A stretch of 64,000 nt of DNA from Streptomyces puniciscabiei (GTDB lineage: Bacteria; Actinomycetota; Actinomycetes; Streptomycetales; Streptomycetaceae), in the NCBI RefSeq assembly GCF_006715785.1, contig NZ_VFNX01000001.1:310001-374000 (forward strand). The letters run 5' to 3'. A program made the translations under genes and the position numbers. The notes beneath the pieces were generated by a model. The model saw only the letters and a program-made list of their open reading frames with translations. It made no database searches and was not told the origin of the DNA. Shown here piece by piece: positions 17,004-25,827 of this stretch (position 1 is the stretch's first letter; each line of letters starts with the position of its first letter).

Positions 17004-19427
17004 TCAGTCCTCGTGCCCCAACTGCAGGTCCCGTTCGGTGCGGCCGCCGCCGGCGACCTGCAGCACGGTGGCGACCGGCGGGTAACCGGCGGCGATGACG
17101 GTGTACTCGCCGGAGGAGAGGTCGACGAACCGGAACGTTCCGTCGGCGGTGGTGGTGAGGGTGTCGACGACGTTGCCGGCGGCGTCGAGGAGCGTCACGC
17201 GCGCGTCCTCCACGGGCCGGCCGCCGCTCGCCCGGACCGTGCCCCGCAGCACGGCGCCGCCCGCGAGTTCGACGTCCTGGCGGGTCTCCCGGGCGGCCTG
17301 CACGCTGACCGGGAGCGCGGCGGGGCGGAAGGCGGGGGCGCTGGCGGCGAGGGTGTACTCGCCGGCGACCAGTTCGGTGATGACGTACCCGCCCTCGCGG
17401 CCGCTGCGGGTGGCGGCGACGACCTCCCCGTGCACATTGGTGAGGGTGACGGTGGCGTCGCGCACGGGGCTGCCGTCGGCGGTGAGCACGCTGCCGGCGA
17501 GGCGTCCGGCGCCGCCGAGGACCACGTCGAGTTCGACGGGCCGTTCGCCGACGGTGACGGAGACGGCCTGCGGCTGGTGGCCGCCGGCGGCGGCGATCAG
17601 CACGTACGACCCCGAGCCCGGCGTGCTGAGCGCGTACCGTCCGTCCTCGCCGCTCGCGCCGCGCCCGATCTGCTGCCCGGCGACGTCGATGAGGGTGAGC
17701 GCCGCGCGGGGCACCACGGTGCCGTCGGGGTGCTGGACCGTGCCGCAGACGGGGATTCCGGCGGTGTGGGGCGAGCGAAGCGAGATGGGGGTCCCCCCGG
17801 CCGAAGGCTGGGGGCGGGCCTGCGGGATCGGGGAGTTCATGGTCTCGGGCTCGGTTTCGGTGGTGTGGTGGGACACCAGGGGTTTCTCCTTGAGGAAGAA
17901 GGCGATGAGCAGGCCGAGGGCGAGCACCGGGACGAGGTAGAGGAAGATCCGGGGCATCGCGTCGGCGTAGGCGCGGATGTAGGCGTCGCGCAGGGCCGGG
18001 GGCAGCGCGTGGACGAGCTGCGGGGTGATGGAGTCGGCTTCGGGCAGTCGGACGCCCGCGCTCGGGGGCAGTTCCCTGCGCAGGGAGTGGGCGAGCCGGT
18101 TCGCGAAGAGGGTGCCGAAGACCGCGGCGCCGACGCTGCCGCCGATCTGCCGGAAGTAGTTGTTGGCGCTGGTGGCGGTGCCGAGGTCGGCGGGGCGCAC
18201 GGAGTTCTGCACGGCGAGGACGAGGACCGGCATCACCAGGCCGATACCGACGCCCAGGACGGCCATCCAGATGCTGTAGTGCAGCCGGGGGGTGTCCACT
18301 TCGAGCCGGGACAGCAGCCACATGCCGACGGCGGAGACGGCGCCGCCGAGCACGGGGAAGAGCTTGTAGCGGCCGGTGTGGCTGATGAGCTGTCCGCCGA
18401 TGACGGAGGCGCCGACGATCCCCGCCATCATGGGCAGCATCAGCAGCCCGGACTCGGTGGCGCTGGCCCCGTCGACCATCTGCAGGAAGGTCGGCAGATA
18501 GCTGGCGGCGCCGAACAGGGCGACGCCGATCACGAGGCCCACCAGGGCGCTGACGTCGAAGACGGAGTCGCGGAACAGCCGCAGCGGGATGAGGGGTTCG
18601 ACGGCGAACCGCTCGGCGACGAGGAAGAGGACGGCGGCGGCCAGCGCGCCGGCGCCGAGGCCGAGGATCTGCCGGGAGCCCCAGGCGTACTCGGTGCCGC
18701 CCCAGCTGGTCAGCAGGACCAGGCAGGTGGAGGCGGCCGCGAGCAGCAGCGCGCCGACGACGTCGAAACGCCCGCGGCCGACGGGTTTGGGCAGCTTCAG
18801 AACGACCGTGACGACGGCGAGGGTGACCAGCCCGAAGGGGACGTTGATGTAGAAGCACCAGCGCCACGAGAGGTGGTCGGTGAAGTAGCCGCCGAGCAGC
18901 GGCCCGGCGACCGAGGCGAGGCCGAAGGCGGCGCCGATCAGACCCATGTAGCGGCCGCGCTGCCGGGGCGGCACGATGTCGGCGATGATCGCCTGCACGC
19001 CGATCATGAGCCCGCCGGCGCCGACGCCCTGGAGCGCGCGGAAGGCGATCAGCTGGTCCATGGTCTGCGCCCGGCCGGCGAGCGCGGAGCCGAGGACGAA
19101 GACGGCGATGGCGAACTGGAAGACGCCCTTGCGGCCGACGAGGTCGCCGAGCTTGCCGTAGAGCGGCAGGCCGATGGTGGAGGTGAGCAGATAGGCGGTG
19201 ATCGCCCAGGACATCCGGTCCAGGCCGTGCAGTTCACCGACGACCTTGGGCAGTGCGGTCGCGACGATCATCTGGTCGAGCGCCGCGAGCAGCAGGGCGA
19301 GCATCAGCCCGAGGAACACCAGCCGCACGCGGCGCGTGCCGGGTCCGGCGCTCCCGGCCGGTGGGACCGCGGGTGCCCCGGGGGGCGCCGTGAGCGGCTC
19401 GTCCCGCACCAGAGTCGTCCCGCCCAC
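17004..19427 (-). CDS. EmrB/QacA-type MFS exporter with C-terminal carboxypeptidase-regulatory-like repeats
   Basis: An 807-residue DHA2-family drug:H+ antiporter. About 14 transmembrane helices occupy residues 25-515; family motifs include [31 protein letters not shown] (motif A) and [20 protein letters not shown] (motif C region). After the last helix comes a Pro-rich linker and three beta-sandwich repeats of the carboxypeptidase regulatory-like type (for example [20 protein letters not shown]), about 70-80 residues each. A 14-helix topology puts this tail in the cytoplasm, which is unusual because such domains are normally extracellular. I chose the GTG at 19427 because AGGGGAG lies six bases upstream; a start at 19448 lacks a good site. 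A palindromic repeat (17769-17814) is read through in the linker. Confidence 0.87.
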   Translation of the reverse strand: MGGTTLVRDEPLTAPPGAPAVPPAGSAGPGTRRVRLVFLGLMLALLLAALDQMIVATALPKVVGELHGLDRMSWAITAYLLTSTIGLPLYGKLGDLVGRKGVFQFAIAVFVLGSALAGRAQTMDQLIAFRALQGVGAGGLMIGVQAIIADIVPPRQRGRYMGLIGAAFGLASVAGPLLGGYFTDHLSWRWCFYINVPFGLVTLAVVTVVLKLPKPVGRGRFDVVGALLLAAASTCLVLLTSWGGTEYAWGSRQILGLGAGALAAAVLFLVAERFAVEPLIPLRLFRDSVFDVSALVGLVIGVALFGAASYLPTFLQMVDGASATESGLLMLPMMAGIVGASVIGGQLISHTGRYKLFPVLGGAVSAVGMWLLSRLEVDTPRLHYSIWMAVLGVGIGLVMPVLVLAVQNSVRPADLGTATSANNYFRQIGGSVGAAVFGTLFANRLAHSLRRELPPSAGVRLPEADSITPQLVHALPPALRDAYIRAYADAMPRIFLYLVPVLALGLLIAFFLKEKPLVSHHTTETEPETMNSPIPQARPQPSAGGTPISLRSPHTAGIPVCGTVQHPDGTVVPRAALTLIDVAGQQIGRGASGEDGRYALSTPGSGSYVLIAAAGGHQPQAVSVTVGERPVELDVVLGGAGRLAGSVLTADGSPVRDATVTLTNVHGEVVAATRSGREGGYVITELVAGEYTLAASAPAFRPAALPVSVQAARETRQDVELAGGAVLRGTVRASGGRPVEDARVTLLDAAGNVVDTLTTTADGTFRFVDLSSGEYTVIAAGYPPVATVLQVAGGGRTERDLQLGHED
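17769..17814. repeat. Palindromic repeat inside the MFS exporter linker
   Basis: A composite of GCGAGCGAAGCGAGATGG and GTCCCCCCGGCCGAAGGC with G-runs and C-runs. It falls between the last transmembrane helix and the first beta-sandwich repeat and is translated in frame as part of the linker ([15 protein letters not shown]). It is the same class of element as at 4543 and 5168. Confidence 0.5.
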
Positions 19428-19535
19428 GTCCCGCTCCCCTCGTCGCACCTGTCACATTTCCCGCGTTAAGCGTCAACTGTGAACAACTGCGGTGAGTTAC
19501 GGCATCGTTCCGGACGAGAGGGGGATCCACTCGAA

Positions 19536-19576
19536 CCGGTGAAGGGGGGCAGCCGGGGGCAACCCCCCTTCACCGG
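19536..19576 (-). terminator. Hairpin terminator below the SRPBCC gene
   Basis: Perfect 14-bp inverted repeat CCGGTGAAGGGGGG (19536-19549) with its complement at 19563-19576, 12 bases past the SRPBCC stop. It separates that gene from the MFS exporter. Confidence 0.8.
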
Positions 19577-19588
19577 CGGGCCCTTGGC

Positions 19589-20032
19589 CTACTTCTCGAC
19601 CTCGGCGGCGAGCCTGGCGAGCACCGCGTCGTAGATCCGGCCGAGACCCTTGGGGGCGAAGGTCTTCTCGAAGAAGCCGCCGATGCCGCCGGCACCCTTC
19701 CAGGTGGTGGTGACGACGACCCGGGCCTTCCCCTCGCCGGCCGGGGTGACGCGCCAGGTGGTGACCATGGAGGAGTTGCGGTCCTTCTCGACCAGCTCGC
19801 CGTCGGTGGGCTCGCTGACCTCCAGGAGGCAGTCGCGCACCCGCTTGCTGGTGGCCTGGAGCTTCCAGTGCACGAGGGTGCCCTCGCCGTCGCCGCCCTC
19901 GCGGACCTCGTACTCGCTGAAGTGCTCGGGCAGGAGCTTCTGCCGCGTGCCGCGGTAGTCGGCGAGGGCGTCGAACACCTTCTCCGCGTCCGCCGCGACG
20001 ACCCGCTCCGTAGTGGCCTCGACCTGCGCCAT
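19589..20032 (-). CDS. SRPBCC-family (START-like) lipid- or ligand-binding protein
   Basis: A 147-residue polyketide-cyclase/START-fold protein with the usual layout: strand 1 with ATTERVVAADAEKVFDALAD, a central beta-sheet and a long C-terminal helix (GLGRIYDAVLARLAAEVEK). The fold binds hydrophobic ligands, and many members have no known reaction. The ATG at 20032 has GGAGG upstream. It is divergent from the radical SAM gene; the shared 160-base interval contains a LexA-type box. Function otherwise unknown. Confidence 0.8.
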   Translation of the reverse strand: MAQVEATTERVVAADAEKVFDALADYRGTRQKLLPEHFSEYEVREGGDGEGTLVHWKLQATSKRVRDCLLEVSEPTDGELVEKDRNSSMVTTWRVTPAGEGKARVVVTTTWKGAGGIGGFFEKTFAPKGLGRIYDAVLARLAAEVEK

Positions 20033-20147
20033 TGCGTTCCTCCAGGACCGTGTTTCTCGGGGTTGGGGAAAGCCAACCACCCCGGTGCCCGGCCAACAAA
20101 TCCGGGGTCGCCGTCGAGGCTCCTCACCAGGGCTCGCACGATCATGG

Positions 20148-20159
20148 GAACACATGTTC
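20148..20159 (+). promoter_or_regulatory. Perfect LexA (SOS) box upstream of the radical SAM gene
   Basis: GAACACATGTTC matches the actinobacterial SOS operator pattern GAAC-N4-GTTC exactly. It lies 33 bases before the ATG of the Rv2578c-like gene and 115 bases from the divergent SRPBCC start, so it could govern either. The downstream position suggests overlap with the core promoter of the radical SAM gene. Confidence 0.65.
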
Positions 20160-20192
20160 TATTGTGTGGCGCAGTGCTACCGAGGAGGCGTC

Positions 20193-21236
20193 ATGCGCTG
20201 GGAGAACCTCACGGGCGAGAGCGAACACGGCCGGGCCGCGGAGGCGGCGCTGTTCGGCGCCGACGCCGTCGTCACCCGTACCATCGACACGCCGGAGTTC
20301 AGGGGTGTCACCTTCCACGAGGTGCGGGCGCGCTCGGTGCTCAACCGGGTGCCGGGCGCCTCGCGCATGCCGTTCGAGTGGACCGTCAACCCCTACCGGG
20401 GCTGCACGCACGCGTGCGTGTACTGCTTCGCCAGGAAGACGCACAGCTATCTGGACCTCGACACCGGCATCGGATTCGACACCCAGATCGTCGTCAAGGT
20501 GAACGCGCCCGAGGTGCTGCGCCGCCAGCTCGCCTCCCGCCGCTGGCAGGGGGATCACGTGGCGATGGGCACGAACGTCGACTGCTACCAGCGCGCGGAG
20601 GGCCGCTACCGGCTGATGCCGGGCATCATCTCCGCCCTCACCGAGCACGCCAACCCGTTCTCGATCCTCACCAAGGGCACCCTGATCCTGCGCGACCTGG
20701 ACCTGCTGGTCCGGGCGGCCGAGGTGACGGACATCGGCATCTCCGTCTCCGTCGGCTTCCTCGACACCGAGCTGTGGCGCACGGTCGAGCCGGGCACGCC
20801 CGCGCCGGAACGCCGCCTGGACGTGGTGCGCGCCCTGGGCGAGCACGGCATCGGCTGCGGGGTGCTGATGGCGCCGGTCATCCCGTTCCTGAGCGACCAT
20901 CCGGACCGGTTGCGGGCCACGGTGCGGGCGATCGCGGCGGCCGGGGCCACCTCGGTCACGCCGTTGGTGCTGCATCTGCGGCCCGGCGCGCGGGAGTGGT
21001 TCATGGCCTGGCTCGCCCGGCACCATCCGTACCTCGTGCGGCGCTACGAGCGGCTGTACGCCGAGGGTGCCTACGCGCCCAAGTGGTACCAGCGCCGGAT
21101 CACCCGTCAGGTGCACGAGCTGGCAGAGGAGTTCGGCATCGGGCCGACCCGCCCGGGCCTGGCCCGCCGCATCCGTCCGGCGCAACCCGACGAGCCGCCG
21201 GCCGTGGCCGAACCGACCCAGCTCACCCTCATGTGA
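20193..21236 (+). CDS. Rv2578c-family radical SAM protein
   Basis: A 347-residue radical S-adenosylmethionine protein. The cluster-binding motif CxxxCxxC appears as GCTHACVYCFAR (about residue 70), preceded by WTVNPYRGC; GTNVDCYQ and the TIM-barrel strand SILTKGTLILRDLDLL follow. The family is the Rv2578c / spore-photoproduct-lyase-like group, related to SplB-type DNA repair proteins, but its reaction is unassigned. The ATG at 20193 has GAGGAGG upstream. A LexA-type operator sits just before it, so induction by DNA damage is likely. That supports a DNA-repair-related role, though substrate and product are unknown. Confidence 0.85.
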   Translation: MRWENLTGESEHGRAAEAALFGADAVVTRTIDTPEFRGVTFHEVRARSVLNRVPGASRMPFEWTVNPYRGCTHACVYCFARKTHSYLDLDTGIGFDTQIVVKVNAPEVLRRQLASRRWQGDHVAMGTNVDCYQRAEGRYRLMPGIISALTEHANPFSILTKGTLILRDLDLLVRAAEVTDIGISVSVGFLDTELWRTVEPGTPAPERRLDVVRALGEHGIGCGVLMAPVIPFLSDHPDRLRATVRAIAAAGATSVTPLVLHLRPGAREWFMAWLARHHPYLVRRYERLYAEGAYAPKWYQRRITRQVHELAEEFGIGPTRPGLARRIRPAQPDEPPAVAEPTQLTLM

Positions 21237-21352
21237 GAATCCAAATGGGTCAACTCTGCCTATAACACGTTCTTCAGGGCGCCGATTCCGGGACCATCCG
21301 GCGGAAGATGTGACCCTCGCGGTCCGCCGACACCGCCGTCCCGGGAGGACGC

Positions 21353-22912
21353 ATGAGAACACGCGCAGCCGTGCTGTGCGCAACCGCCGCCGTGCTGGCG
21401 GGCTCGGTCACCGCCGTTCCCGCAGCAGCCGCCCCGTCGGCACACCTCAGCTGGAAGAAGTGCGGCACCAGCGACTATCCGACCCTCCAATGCGCCTCGC
21501 TGGAGGTGCCGTTGGACCACGCGCACCCGTCGGGCCGGCGGATCACGCTCGCCCTCTCCCGCGTCCCGCACACCGCGAAGACCTCCCAGGGGCCGCTGCT
21601 GGTCAACCCCGGCGGGCCCGGCGGCAGCGGACTGACGCTCGCCGGGTTCGTCGCCTCGGCACTGCCCCGGAACGTGGCCGCGCAGTACGACGTCATCGGC
21701 TTCGACCCGCGCGGGGTGGGCCGGAGCAGCCCGGCCCTGAACTGCGTGCCGGGCCACTTCGGGACGGTGCGCCCGGACACCGTGCCCGCCACGGCCGCGC
21801 TGGAGCGGACCAACCTCGCACGCGCCAGGTCCTTCGCCGCCGCCTGCGGCCGCCGTTACGCCGACGTGCTGCCGTACCTCGACACCGTCAGCGCCGTACG
21901 CGACATGGACGCCATCCGCCGGTCGCTCGGCGCCCCGAGGATCAGCTACTTCGGATACTCGTACGGCACCTACCTCGGCGCGGTCTACGCGAAGCTGTAT
22001 CCGCAGCGGGTGCGCCGCCTGGTGCTGGACTCGGTCGTCGACCCGACCGGGGTCTGGTACCGGGACAACCTCGGCCAGGAGTACGCCTTCAACGCCCGCC
22101 ATCGCGCGCTGATGGCCTGGATCGCCCGGTACGACTCCACGTACCACCTCGGCACGGACCCCGAGAAGGTCGAGGCCGAGTGGTACGCGATGCGGGCGGC
22201 ACTGGCGAAGAAGCCGGCCGAAGGAAAGGTGGGCGCCTCCGAGTTGGAGGACACCTTCATCCCCGGCGGCTACTACGACGGTTACTGGCCCTACCTCGCC
22301 GACGCGTTCGCGGCCTACGTGCGCGACGGCAGGACCGGGCCGCTGGTGGAGGCGTACCAGAACTACGGTGCCGTGAGCGGCCCGGGGGACAACGGCTACA
22401 GCGTCTACACGGCGGTGCAGTGCCGTGACAGCTCCTGGCCCGGCAGCTGGAGCCGGTGGCGCGCCGACGCCTGGCGCGTCTACGCCAAGGCACCCTTCAT
22501 GGCCTGGAACAACGCCTGGTACAACGCGCCGTGCGCGTTCTGGCCGGCCGCGAGACGCCGGCCGGTGAACATCGCCAACACCGAGCTGCCGCCGGTGCTG
22601 CTCTTCCAGGCGACGGACGACGCGGCCACGCCGTACACCGGCGGTGCAACGGCGCACAGGCTGCTCGCCCGGTCCAGCCTGGTGGTCGAGGAGGGCGGCG
22701 GCAACCACGGCGTCACGCTGAGCGGCAACGCGTGTCTGGACAAGTACCTGGTCGCGTATCTGACGGACGGCAGGGTGCCCCGGGGCACGGGTTCGGGTGC
22801 GGCCGACGCGGTCTGCGCGAAGTCGCCCGAGCCGAAACCGCTGGCGACGAAGGCCGCGTCCACGTCGTCGCGCGGCTCAGCGCTGCACGGGTTGCTCGGT
22901 TTCCGCAGGTAG
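21353..22912 (+). CDS. Secreted alpha/beta hydrolase, tripeptidyl-aminopeptidase (SlpD/SlpE) family
   Basis: A 519-residue exported serine peptidase of MEROPS S33 type. A Sec signal peptide spans about residues 1-27 (hydrophobic core AAVLCATAAVLAGSV, cleavage after AAA). The oxyanion-hole motif is NPGGPGGSGLTL, the nucleophile elbow FGYSYGTYLG, the acid in QATDDAATP and the histidine in GGGNHGVTL. Streptomyces homologues remove N-terminal tripeptides or process other secreted proteins. GGGAGGACGC precedes the ATG. It stands alone, 116 bases after the radical SAM gene. Confidence 0.88.
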   Translation: MRTRAAVLCATAAVLAGSVTAVPAAAAPSAHLSWKKCGTSDYPTLQCASLEVPLDHAHPSGRRITLALSRVPHTAKTSQGPLLVNPGGPGGSGLTLAGFVASALPRNVAAQYDVIGFDPRGVGRSSPALNCVPGHFGTVRPDTVPATAALERTNLARARSFAAACGRRYADVLPYLDTVSAVRDMDAIRRSLGAPRISYFGYSYGTYLGAVYAKLYPQRVRRLVLDSVVDPTGVWYRDNLGQEYAFNARHRALMAWIARYDSTYHLGTDPEKVEAEWYAMRAALAKKPAEGKVGASELEDTFIPGGYYDGYWPYLADAFAAYVRDGRTGPLVEAYQNYGAVSGPGDNGYSVYTAVQCRDSSWPGSWSRWRADAWRVYAKAPFMAWNNAWYNAPCAFWPAARRRPVNIANTELPPVLLFQATDDAATPYTGGATAHRLLARSSLVVEEGGGNHGVTLSGNACLDKYLVAYLTDGRVPRGTGSGAADAVCAKSPEPKPLATKAASTSSRGSALHGLLGFRR

Positions 22913-22969
22913 ACGCGCCAACGGTGCCTGCCACGAGGCGTTGTCAGTGGTGTGCCGCACCATGGAGCC

Positions 22970-23437
22970 ATGACCGAACCGACCCGCATCCCCGCCCCTG
23001 ACGGCGTGGCCCCCGCGACCCAGTACAGCCACGTCGTCTCGGCGACCGGCCGTCTCGTCGCCGTCTCCGGCCAGCTCGCCCTGGACGAGCACGGCAAGCC
23101 GGTCGGCGAGGGCGACCCCGCGGCCCAGGCCCGCCAGGTCTTCGAGAACCTCAGGCGCTGCCTGGCCGCGGCCGGCGCCGGCTTCGAACACGTGGTGAAA
23201 CTGACCTACTTCGTCACGGACACGGCCCACCTCCCGGCCATCCGCGCGGCCCGCGCCGCCCACATACCCGACGACCGCCTCCCGGCGTCCTCCGCGGTCC
23301 AGGTGGCCGCGCTGGTGGCACCGGAGTTCCTGATGGAGGTCGAGGCGCTCGCGGTGGTGGGCGACGAGCGGCGAGCGGGCCGTGGACCGGGTTCCAGGCG
23401 GGCAGGGGCTGCACCGTCAGGTGGTAGTCCTCGCTGA
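22970..23437 (+). CDS. ridA: RidA-family enamine/imine deaminase with abnormal C-terminal extension
   Basis: A RidA/YjgF/UK114 protein, which hydrolyses reactive enamine and imine intermediates from PLP enzymes. The core fits the family up to about residue 130: SGQLALDEHGKPVG, VKLTYFVTD, RLPASSAVQVAAL, EFLMEVEALAVV. The predicted protein is 155 residues, whereas members usually have about 125-135. The last about 25 residues are Arg/Gly/Pro-rich and are read from DNA that on the other strand encodes a remnant of a different gene. The original stop was probably lost by a deletion. The core looks intact, so activity may persist. Confidence 0.8.
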   Translation: MTEPTRIPAPDGVAPATQYSHVVSATGRLVAVSGQLALDEHGKPVGEGDPAAQARQVFENLRRCLAAAGAGFEHVVKLTYFVTDTAHLPAIRAARAAHIPDDRLPASSAVQVAALVAPEFLMEVEALAVVGDERRAGRGPGSRRAGAAPSGGSPR

Positions 23438-23487
23438 TCCGGCCGTCGTCGTCGAGGACGAGGAAGACCCGCGCCGCCCAGGCCACG
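23390..23487 (-). pseudogene. C-terminal remnant of a SnoaL/NTF2-like protein
   Basis: Minus-strand frame: AWAARVFLVLDDDGRISEDY continuing to HLTVQPLP. This matches the closing strands of small NTF2-like (SnoaL) proteins, where a DGRI turn and a DYH-x-TV strand end the domain. The N-terminal three quarters is missing; upstream DNA at once becomes the MerR remnant. No normal stop follows at the expected end. It overlaps the tail of ridA on the opposite strand. Confidence 0.5.
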
Positions 23488-23491
23488 TTCC

Positions 23492-23824
23492 GTGTTCGCC
23501 GACGAGCTGTTCACCAGGCACCGGGGACGGGTGACCGTCTTCGTGCCCTGCGACGCCCCGGTCCGGCCGGTCGGCCGCGTCCGGCCGCCGGCGGTTCCGG
23601 CGGTCGAACTCGCCGTCGTCGAACACTGCGGGCCACCGTCCGAGGTCGACCGCGCGTACGGCGCGCTGGCCGCCTACGTCGCACGCCACGCGCTGACCGT
23701 CGACGGCCCGATCCGCGAGTACTACCTCGTCGGCCTGCGCGACACCTCCGACAGCTCGCGGTGGCGGACGGAGATCTGCTGGCCGGTGTTCCACACCGGT
23801 ACGACGCCCGGCAGGGCCCGGTGA
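23492..23824 (+). pseudogene. C-terminal half of a MerR-family regulator (GyrI-like effector domain)
   Basis: The frame encodes about 110 residues of a GyrI/BmrR-type effector-binding domain: RGRVTVFVPCDAPV, VPAVELAVVEHCGPPSEVDRA and the closing DSSRWRTEICWPVF. The DNA-binding MerR helix-turn-helix and coiled-coil linker that should precede it are absent. The open frame begins right at the junction with the NTF2-like remnant at about 23490. The first methionine is therefore not a credible start. This is a deletion product. Confidence 0.7.
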
Positions 23825-23839
23825 AGCGGGGCGTCCGGC

Positions 23840-24223
23840 TCAGAGGGGCTGCAGACGGGTGCGCAGGAGGCAGAACTCGTTGCCCTCCGGGTCGGCCAGC
23901 ACGTGCCAGCTTTCGGTGCCGGTCTGGCCGACTTCGGCGGGCCTCGCGCCGAGAGCGAGCAGCCGCTCCAGCTCGGCGTCCTGGTCGCGGTCGGTGGCGT
24001 TGACGTCGATGTGCAGTCGGAGCTTTGCGGGGCGCGGGTCGCTGGTGGGGCCGATGACGAGAATCGGCTGCGGTCCGCCGAAGCCGGTGTCCGGCGGCCC
24101 GATCGCGATGCTGCCGTCGTCCTCCCGGTCGAGTTCGACATAGCCGAGGACCTCGCTCCAGAACGCGGCGAGCCGTTCGGGGTCGGCGGCGTCGATGACC
24201 AGCTCACTGATGCGGCATGCCAT
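23840..24223 (-). CDS. VOC-family (glyoxalase/bleomycin-resistance-like) protein
   Basis: A 127-residue vicinal oxygen chelate protein. It starts ISELVIDAADPERLAAFWSE, has the pattern LGYVELDREDDGSIAIGPP, and ends HVLADPEGNEFCLLRTRL, the canonical second-half DPEGN-E-C strand. Homologues bind metals and small electrophiles or drugs; there is no specific assignment. The start at 24223 is chosen because the first beta strand begins there; the longer version from 24277 adds only Pro/Gly residues. Confidence 0.8.
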   Translation of the reverse strand: MACRISELVIDAADPERLAAFWSEVLGYVELDREDDGSIAIGPPDTGFGGPQPILVIGPTSDPRPAKLRLHIDVNATDRDQDAELERLLALGARPAEVGQTGTESWHVLADPEGNEFCLLRTRLQPL

Positions 24224-24317
24224 GCCCGCCAGTGTAGGCGGACGGCCCGGAACGCCCGGCGGAACGCCCTGGCCCACCGGTCCCGCGCTCGCCCAGCTGC
24301 CACACTAGGGTGCACAT

Positions 24318-24842
24318 ATGCGCGAACAGCCGCCATGTGTCCGCCCGATGAGCCTTGCCGACTGCGACCGCGTCTCCGAGATCCGTATCCGCGGCTGGCA
24401 GCACGCCTATCGGGGGCTGATGCCACAGTCGTACCTCGACGGACTCAGCGTCGCGGCGGACGCCGAGCGGCGGCGGACCTGGTTCGCGCAGGGGGACGGC
24501 TCCGTGGTGAACCTGGTCGCCGAGCATGCGGGGAAGGTCGTCGGCTGGGCGGCCTTCGGGCCGTACCGGGACGGTGAATTGCGCACGGTGGACGCGGAGT
24601 TGTACGCCCTGTACGTGGATCCGGCGTACATCGGCCGCGGGTTCGGACGGGCGCTGCTGTCGGCGTCGGTCGAGCGGTGCGCGTCGTACCCCCGCGTCTT
24701 CCTGTGGGTCCTGAAGGAGAACGCCGCCGCCCGCCGCTTCTACGAGCGCGCCGGATTCCGTGCAGACGGCGCCGAGGAGCCGTTCGAGGTGGACGGCGTA
24801 CCCGTGCCCGAGGTGCGCTGTGTCAGGGAATCGATCAGCTGA
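24318..24842 (+). CDS. GNAT-family N-acetyltransferase
   Basis: A 174-residue GNAT protein. The N-terminal strand and helix (VRPMSLADCDRVSEIRIRGW) are followed by the acetyl-CoA loop VDPAYIGRGFGRALLSASVE, with the QxxGxG-like signature as IGRGFGR, and by the closing motif LKENAAARRFYERAGF. It could acetylate small amines, proteins or xenobiotics. No Shine-Dalgarno is visible before the ATG, and the AT-richer ACACTAGGG lies 15 bases upstream, so a leaderless transcript is possible. It is convergent with the HEAT-repeat gene. Confidence 0.85.
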   Translation: MREQPPCVRPMSLADCDRVSEIRIRGWQHAYRGLMPQSYLDGLSVAADAERRRTWFAQGDGSVVNLVAEHAGKVVGWAAFGPYRDGELRTVDAELYALYVDPAYIGRGFGRALLSASVERCASYPRVFLWVLKENAAARRFYERAGFRADGAEEPFEVDGVPVPEVRCVRESIS

Positions 24843-24849
24843 ACCCCCG

Positions 24850-25434
24850 TCAGGTCGCCTCCTTCTGTTGCGGGATCCGCGCCAGCGCCCGCACCGCCGC
24901 CTCAGCGAGGGACGGGTGGGCCAGGGCCTCGTTCAGCACCCGGCGGGCACGGGGGTCGCCGAGAGTACCGAGGCCTTCCACGCAGGCGAGGGCGACGCGG
25001 CGATAGGGGTCGCGCGGGCTCAGCCGGCGCTCCAGGGTGGTGATCAGGGCGGGCACGGACTCCGGGGCACGCAGGTCGGTCAGGAGCCGTACGGGGTGCA
25101 GGGCGTAGGCGACACGGAGTTCGTTGGTGGCGAGGGCCGCCGCGGCGCGGGCCGTGCGGGGGTCGCCCAGGCGGGCCAGGGCATGGGCGGCGGAGGCGCA
25201 GCGCGGGGGGTCGCGGTGGTTGAGGAGGAGCACCAGGGACTCGAAGGCCCGCCGGTCGCCGGCCAGGCCGAGCCGGAACGCGGCCAGTTCCCTGGCCCAC
25301 AGGGGCTGTCCGGGCGCGGTGAGCACCTCCGCGAGTTCGTCGTGGTCCTCGGTCGCCAGCAGCCGGTCGAACGCCGCCGAGCCGCGCGACTCCTGCCGTA
25401 AGCGCTCCGTGAGCGATCGCAACTCTTCGTCCAC
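24850..25434 (-). CDS. HEAT-repeat protein
   Basis: A 194-residue alpha-solenoid protein made of about four to five HEAT-like helix pairs. Recurrent segments include SAAHALARLGDPRTARAAAA, REPALITTLERRL-type helices and ACVEGLGTLGDPRARRVLNE. Such repeats are scaffolds for protein or nucleic-acid binding and sometimes serve lyases. No catalytic motif or signal peptide is visible. It is monocistronic and convergent with the GNAT gene. Function unknown. Confidence 0.75.
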   Translation of the reverse strand: MDEELRSLTERLRQESRGSAAFDRLLATEDHDELAEVLTAPGQPLWARELAAFRLGLAGDRRAFESLVLLLNHRDPPRCASAAHALARLGDPRTARAAAALATNELRVAYALHPVRLLTDLRAPESVPALITTLERRLSPRDPYRRVALACVEGLGTLGDPRARRVLNEALAHPSLAEAAVRALARIPQQKEAT

Positions 25435-25827
25435 GAAGTCCAGCGTAGGCGGCCGGCGAGGTGTGAGGGACCTACATCACAAAGTCCGGCCGGACTCAGG
25501 TCTGGCGCGCTCGTTACTGGCGGGTTAAGCTCAGACGAGCGAGTTACCCACTCGCACTTCCGCTGGCGACGGTTTGGTGACGCGGCCGTCGCGAGCGTCT
25601 GGTCGGTTCGGTACGACGTACCGCAGTACGACCCGGCTCCGGGACAGGGCCGGTCGGATTCCCTGCCGATTGCCGATCACGGGCGTGTGCAACACCCGTG
25701 GCATCCGGCAGCACCGGGCGTGTGCGCTCAGCAGCCCGACAACACCCGCACTCCTTCCGCTCCGCGGTGCGCCCCTCGGCGCACCCGGCGCGTTCCTCGT
25801 CGTCACCCTCATTCCTGGAGTCCCGCG
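25435..25827. other. 393-bp intergenic region before the ethylmalonyl-CoA gene set
   Basis: No gene is credible here. It should hold the promoters of the divergent HEAT-repeat gene and the double dehydrogenase gene at 25828. A mixed-composition stretch (TTACTGGCGGGTTAAGC at about 25514-25530) is the best promoter-like segment. GGTAC-GAC-GTACC near 25610 is a small inverted repeat. The leader to the dehydrogenase would be long. Confidence 0.4.

Noticed and set aside
4543..17814. Scattered palindromic repeats considered as a CRISPR or REP array
   Set aside because: The copies are far apart, of different types and without regular spacers; no cas genes are present.
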